From: an uncultured Clostridia bacterium
Lineage (GTDB): Bacteria; Bacillota; Clostridia; Peptostreptococcales; Acidaminobacteraceae
Reading direction: 5' to 3'
NCBI GenBank assembly: GCA_945950065.1
Contig: CAMFGQ010000054.1
Coordinates: 1 to 9,054 of the forward strand
Length of the DNA: 9,054 bases
Below the pieces are notes generated by a model that made no database searches, had not been told where the DNA came from, and saw only the letters and a program-made list of their open reading frames with translations. Positions 6,907-9,054 of the stretch are shown here, in pieces. Numbering within the stretch: the stretch's first letter is position 1; each line of letters opens with the position of its first letter. A program made the position numbers and the translations under genes.

Positions 6907-6928
6907 GGGATGTAGAAAGGAAGCCCAT

Positions 6929-8581
6929 ATGAAAGTCAAAAACAGGATCTTGATTCTGCTCTCCCTCGTTCTACTCTTGGGAGCTAGTCTTCCTGAATTT
7001 CATCGTGTTGAGCTGCGCTTTAATGGGAATGATGTTGATCTAAATCCGTCAATTCTTGAAAAAGATGCTAATCTTTACTTGCCCATGAATGCCTTTAGCA
7101 AATTGACATCACTTCAAGTAAGAAAAAGAGATAGTGGTGAGTATGTGCTTTTCATGGACAATATCTTTGTTAAATTCACACCTAATTCTAACATATATTA
7201 TTTAAACGGTAAAGAATTCACTTGGAAAAACCCACCTTTTGTCCTGGATGACGAAATCTATCTTCCTGAACGCATTTTCCTTGGCTTTATGCATTTTAAT
7301 TATGACTATGATCAGGAGAAGAAACTCCTGAATCTCATCAGCGCCTCCAGTTATGACATGACCTCTAGTCGTACCCATAACAGACAACGGGTGGAATTTG
7401 CCGAGGCAAAGATATCCTACGAACTTCCCGCCTTTTGGAAAAGGACGTCCATCAATAGTTTCGCTTCGGATGACAAAGAAAGCATGAAAATTGAAGTAAG
7501 AAGCATACCCATGGGGGAAAAGAGTTTTGATGAAAGCATGGCACTAGCCCTTGCGGAAAAAAACTTAAGTCAAACGGAAAAACTTCCAACAAAGGAAGTC
7601 CTGATTCGTCAAACCTCCATCCATACCCAGGGGTTTCAGCGTAAAGATGAATTTGGCGTTTCCTACTATGGCTATAGTTATTTTGAGCTAGAGAACCAAC
7701 TCATCGAGACCTCATTTTATGGGCATGCATCCCATGTCAACCTAGCAACAAAGGTAGAGGAAGAGATTTTGAGCAGTGTCCACTTTAAAGCCTATACCGT
7801 GGATACCCTAGATGAACATTATGTAGAACTGGACGCCTTTTTCGATCAAAACATGGTGATTGATAGTCTACTCTACTCCAACATGCCCACAGAAAATAGT
7901 CTTCCCTTCTATGGAAGCATCAATCCTGAGGTGAAGGAAATCCAAGTGGCAGTGAGCAGGGGGAAACAGAAATTCCTCTACACCATCCCTGTTTCAGGGG
8001 GACGCTTCAATGCCTCCATCCCCATCCCCTTTGGTCTTGGTTTTCATCATTTGAATTTCTACTTAACCATGGGAACACAGGATGAAAAAGAGGGGGTTCT
8101 CCAGCTTGCTGAAGATAGGAATCTTCTTCTTAAGACATCTGTGCTCAATACAAGCTTAAGCATTGCCCTCTATACCTCTCCTTCTGATCAAGTGCTCAGT
8201 AAGCATCCTAGCATCGATGCGTTAACTCAAGACATGGACTCTAGCATGCTAGACTATCAAAAAGCAAAGATCCTTTTAGAACGATTAAAAGAAGAATTTA
8301 CCCTAGGTAGAAGCAGTGGTGCGAAAGAAAGCATGGAAGAAAGAAGAGTAAACAAAGAAACAGCAGCCCTCGTCTATGCTGCACTGCTACGCAGCATGGA
8401 TGTACCAACCAGGGTGGTCTCCAATGAGATAAAGAGCTTTTACGGCGTAGAAATCCTATCCAATGGTCATTGGCACTTGTGTGATCCTTATGGTTATCTA
8501 GCTGGTGATGGACTGACCTCTCAGTATATGACTTTAGATCATAAGGACTATGGGAAAAAAATCATCTACTATGATTTTTAA
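6929..8581 (+). CDS. Exported transglutaminase-like protein lacking the catalytic Cys and His
   Basis: Function unknown; 550 residues, extracytoplasmic. A signal sequence or anchor occupies residues 1-20. Residues 25-138 resemble the copper-amine-oxidase-N (stalk) domain of clostridial surface proteins: an LYLPMNAF strand, then YYLNGKEF, then IYLPERIFLGFM. The middle (about 155-290) is an unassigned domain. Residues 300-410 look like a beta-sandwich. Residues 415-522 follow the transglutaminase-core layout: YTSPSDQVLSKHPSID, a helix with DYQKAKILLERL, then ETAALVYAALLRSMDVPTRVV and VEILSNGHWHLCDPYG. In this alignment the usual catalytic Cys is Lys476 and the His of HAW is Phe504, and only Asp519 remains, so it is probably a non-enzymatic relative, perhaps binding cell wall or protein. 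The ATG at 6929 follows AGAAAGGAAG (6914-6923). In-frame codons upstream to 6857 overlap rho and have no ribosome binding site. It starts 63 bases from rho, divergently. Confidence 0.75.
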   Translation: MKVKNRILILLSLVLLLGASLPEFHRVELRFNGNDVDLNPSILEKDANLYLPMNAFSKLTSLQVRKRDSGEYVLFMDNIFVKFTPNSNIYYLNGKEFTWKNPPFVLDDEIYLPERIFLGFMHFNYDYDQEKKLLNLISASSYDMTSSRTHNRQRVEFAEAKISYELPAFWKRTSINSFASDDKESMKIEVRSIPMGEKSFDESMALALAEKNLSQTEKLPTKEVLIRQTSIHTQGFQRKDEFGVSYYGYSYFELENQLIETSFYGHASHVNLATKVEEEILSSVHFKAYTVDTLDEHYVELDAFFDQNMVIDSLLYSNMPTENSLPFYGSINPEVKEIQVAVSRGKQKFLYTIPVSGGRFNASIPIPFGLGFHHLNFYLTMGTQDEKEGVLQLAEDRNLLLKTSVLNTSLSIALYTSPSDQVLSKHPSIDALTQDMDSSMLDYQKAKILLERLKEEFTLGRSSGAKESMEERRVNKETAALVYAALLRSMDVPTRVVSNEIKSFYGVEILSNGHWHLCDPYGYLAGDGLTSQYMTLDHKDYGKKIIYYDF

Positions 8582-8600
8582 AAATACCCGATGTCTGTAG

Positions 8601-8627
8601 TATCCCCCCTTACTTGGGGTAAGGATA
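8601..8627 (+). other. Possible hairpin in the leader of the ATP-cone gene
   Basis: CCTTAC (8608-8613) pairs with GTAAGG (8619-8624) around a TTGGG loop. TAT/ATA extend the stem across a CCCC bulge (8604-8607). The same bulge bases could instead pair with GGGG at 8616-8619, giving a competing fold. No T-run follows, so it is not an intrinsic terminator. It lies in the 81-base gap (8582-8662), where I see no convincing promoter. Confidence 0.35.
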
Positions 8628-8662
8628 GATAAATAGAGCACCTGCACCACTTAGGAGGAATC

Positions 8663-9052
8663 ATGGAAAATAAGGAACTCTTCATTGATCTCGTTAAGAA
8701 GTTACGCACCCTCAACCTCTCTCCAGAAGAATTAAGTAAACGCATCACAAAAGCTCTACCTCTGCTGTACGAAGAGGTACTTAGAGATGGCAGAGTCTAT
8801 GTCATTAAGCGTTCAGGTCTCTTGGAAGAATTTGTTCCCAGAAAGCTAAAGAACTCTCTGGCAAGAGCTTCTGACGATAGCCAGAATCCTCTAGGTGAAG
8901 CCGAACTGAATCTTATCGCAGACGAAGTCTGCAAGAAAGCTATTGAGAAAGGTAAAGTGTTCTATTCCCGAAATCTTCGCGATCTCGTTCTGGAACTACT
9001 GTATAAGTATAAATACTACGGAGTCTATACGGCTTATAAAGAGCATGAATAA
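8663..9052 (+). CDS. Free-standing ATP-cone domain protein
   Basis: 129 residues, complete to TAA. Residues about 45-126 match the ATP-cone, the nucleotide-sensing domain of ribonucleotide reductases and NrdR: YVIKRSGLLEEFVPRKLKNS, then LARAS, a middle helix LNLIADEVCKKAIEKG, and YSRNLRDLVLELLYKY with YGVYTAYKEHE. The first 44 residues are predicted helical and contain no cysteine, so the zinc ribbon of NrdR is absent. The protein is far too short to be a reductase. It is therefore an orphan ATP-cone, perhaps acting in trans on a reductase or on transcription by reading ATP/dATP. The ATG at 8663 has AGGAGG at 8653-8658. It lies 81 bases after the transglutaminase-like gene with no terminator seen between, so the two may share a transcript. 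The window ends two bases later, so a downstream reductase gene cannot be excluded. Confidence 0.8.
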   Translation: MENKELFIDLVKKLRTLNLSPEELSKRITKALPLLYEEVLRDGRVYVIKRSGLLEEFVPRKLKNSLARASDDSQNPLGEAELNLIADEVCKKAIEKGKVFYSRNLRDLVLELLYKYKYYGVYTAYKEHE

Positions 9053-9054
9053 AC

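Noticed and set aside
6926..6928. ATG at 6928 as the start of rho (530 residues)
   Set aside because: It has no ribosome binding site. The added 21 residues do not look like Rho and the codons cover the promoter of the divergent gene. The GTG at 6865 has an excellent GGAGGA.
7202..7387. Minus-strand open frame opposite the transglutaminase-like gene
   Set aside because: Antisense shadow with no ribosome binding site and no domain features.
8663..9052. NrdR, the ribonucleotide reductase repressor
   Set aside because: NrdR has an N-terminal zinc ribbon with four cysteines before the ATP-cone; this protein has a single Cys, inside the cone.

Overview
The window looks like chromosomal DNA from a Clostridia-like Firmicute (Bacillota). 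The evidence is strong Shine-Dalgarno sequences, a Bacillus-type zinc-binding L31, and the Firmicute order rho - rpmE - tdk on the minus strand. It holds seven genes, two of them in an unusual place. I see no tRNA, rRNA, CRISPR array or insertion sequence, and no gene-free stretch over 300 bases.

Minus strand, read from about 6.9 kb down to 1: rho (transcription terminator Rho, with an apparently duplicated N-terminal motif), then 12 bases later an RND/MMPL-family 12-helix membrane transporter, then a large exported protein full of xxxLxxG heptad repeats, then rpmE (ribosomal protein L31) with its own promoter and terminator, then the first 105 codons of tdk (thymidine kinase), which runs off the left edge. 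In Bacillus subtilis rho, rpmE and tdk are neighbours. Here a 4.6 kb transporter plus heptad-repeat module sits between rho and rpmE. It probably borrows the rho transcript, and an extended -10 promoter candidate lies ahead of the heptad-repeat gene.

Plus strand, from 6.9 kb to the right edge: a divergent gene for an exported protein with a copper-amine-oxidase-N-like N-terminus and a C-terminal transglutaminase-like fold whose catalytic Cys and His appear to be lost. It is followed by a gene for a free-standing ATP-cone domain of the kind that regulates ribonucleotide reductases. A clear sigma-A promoter for the plus-strand genes lies directly against the translation start of rho.

The points most worth a second look are the exported heptad-repeat/MMPL pair embedded in the rho-rpmE-tdk locus, the two-copy N-terminal motif of Rho, the apparent transglutaminase pseudoenzyme, the orphan ATP-cone protein, and the rpmE terminator whose stem contains the rpmE stop codon.
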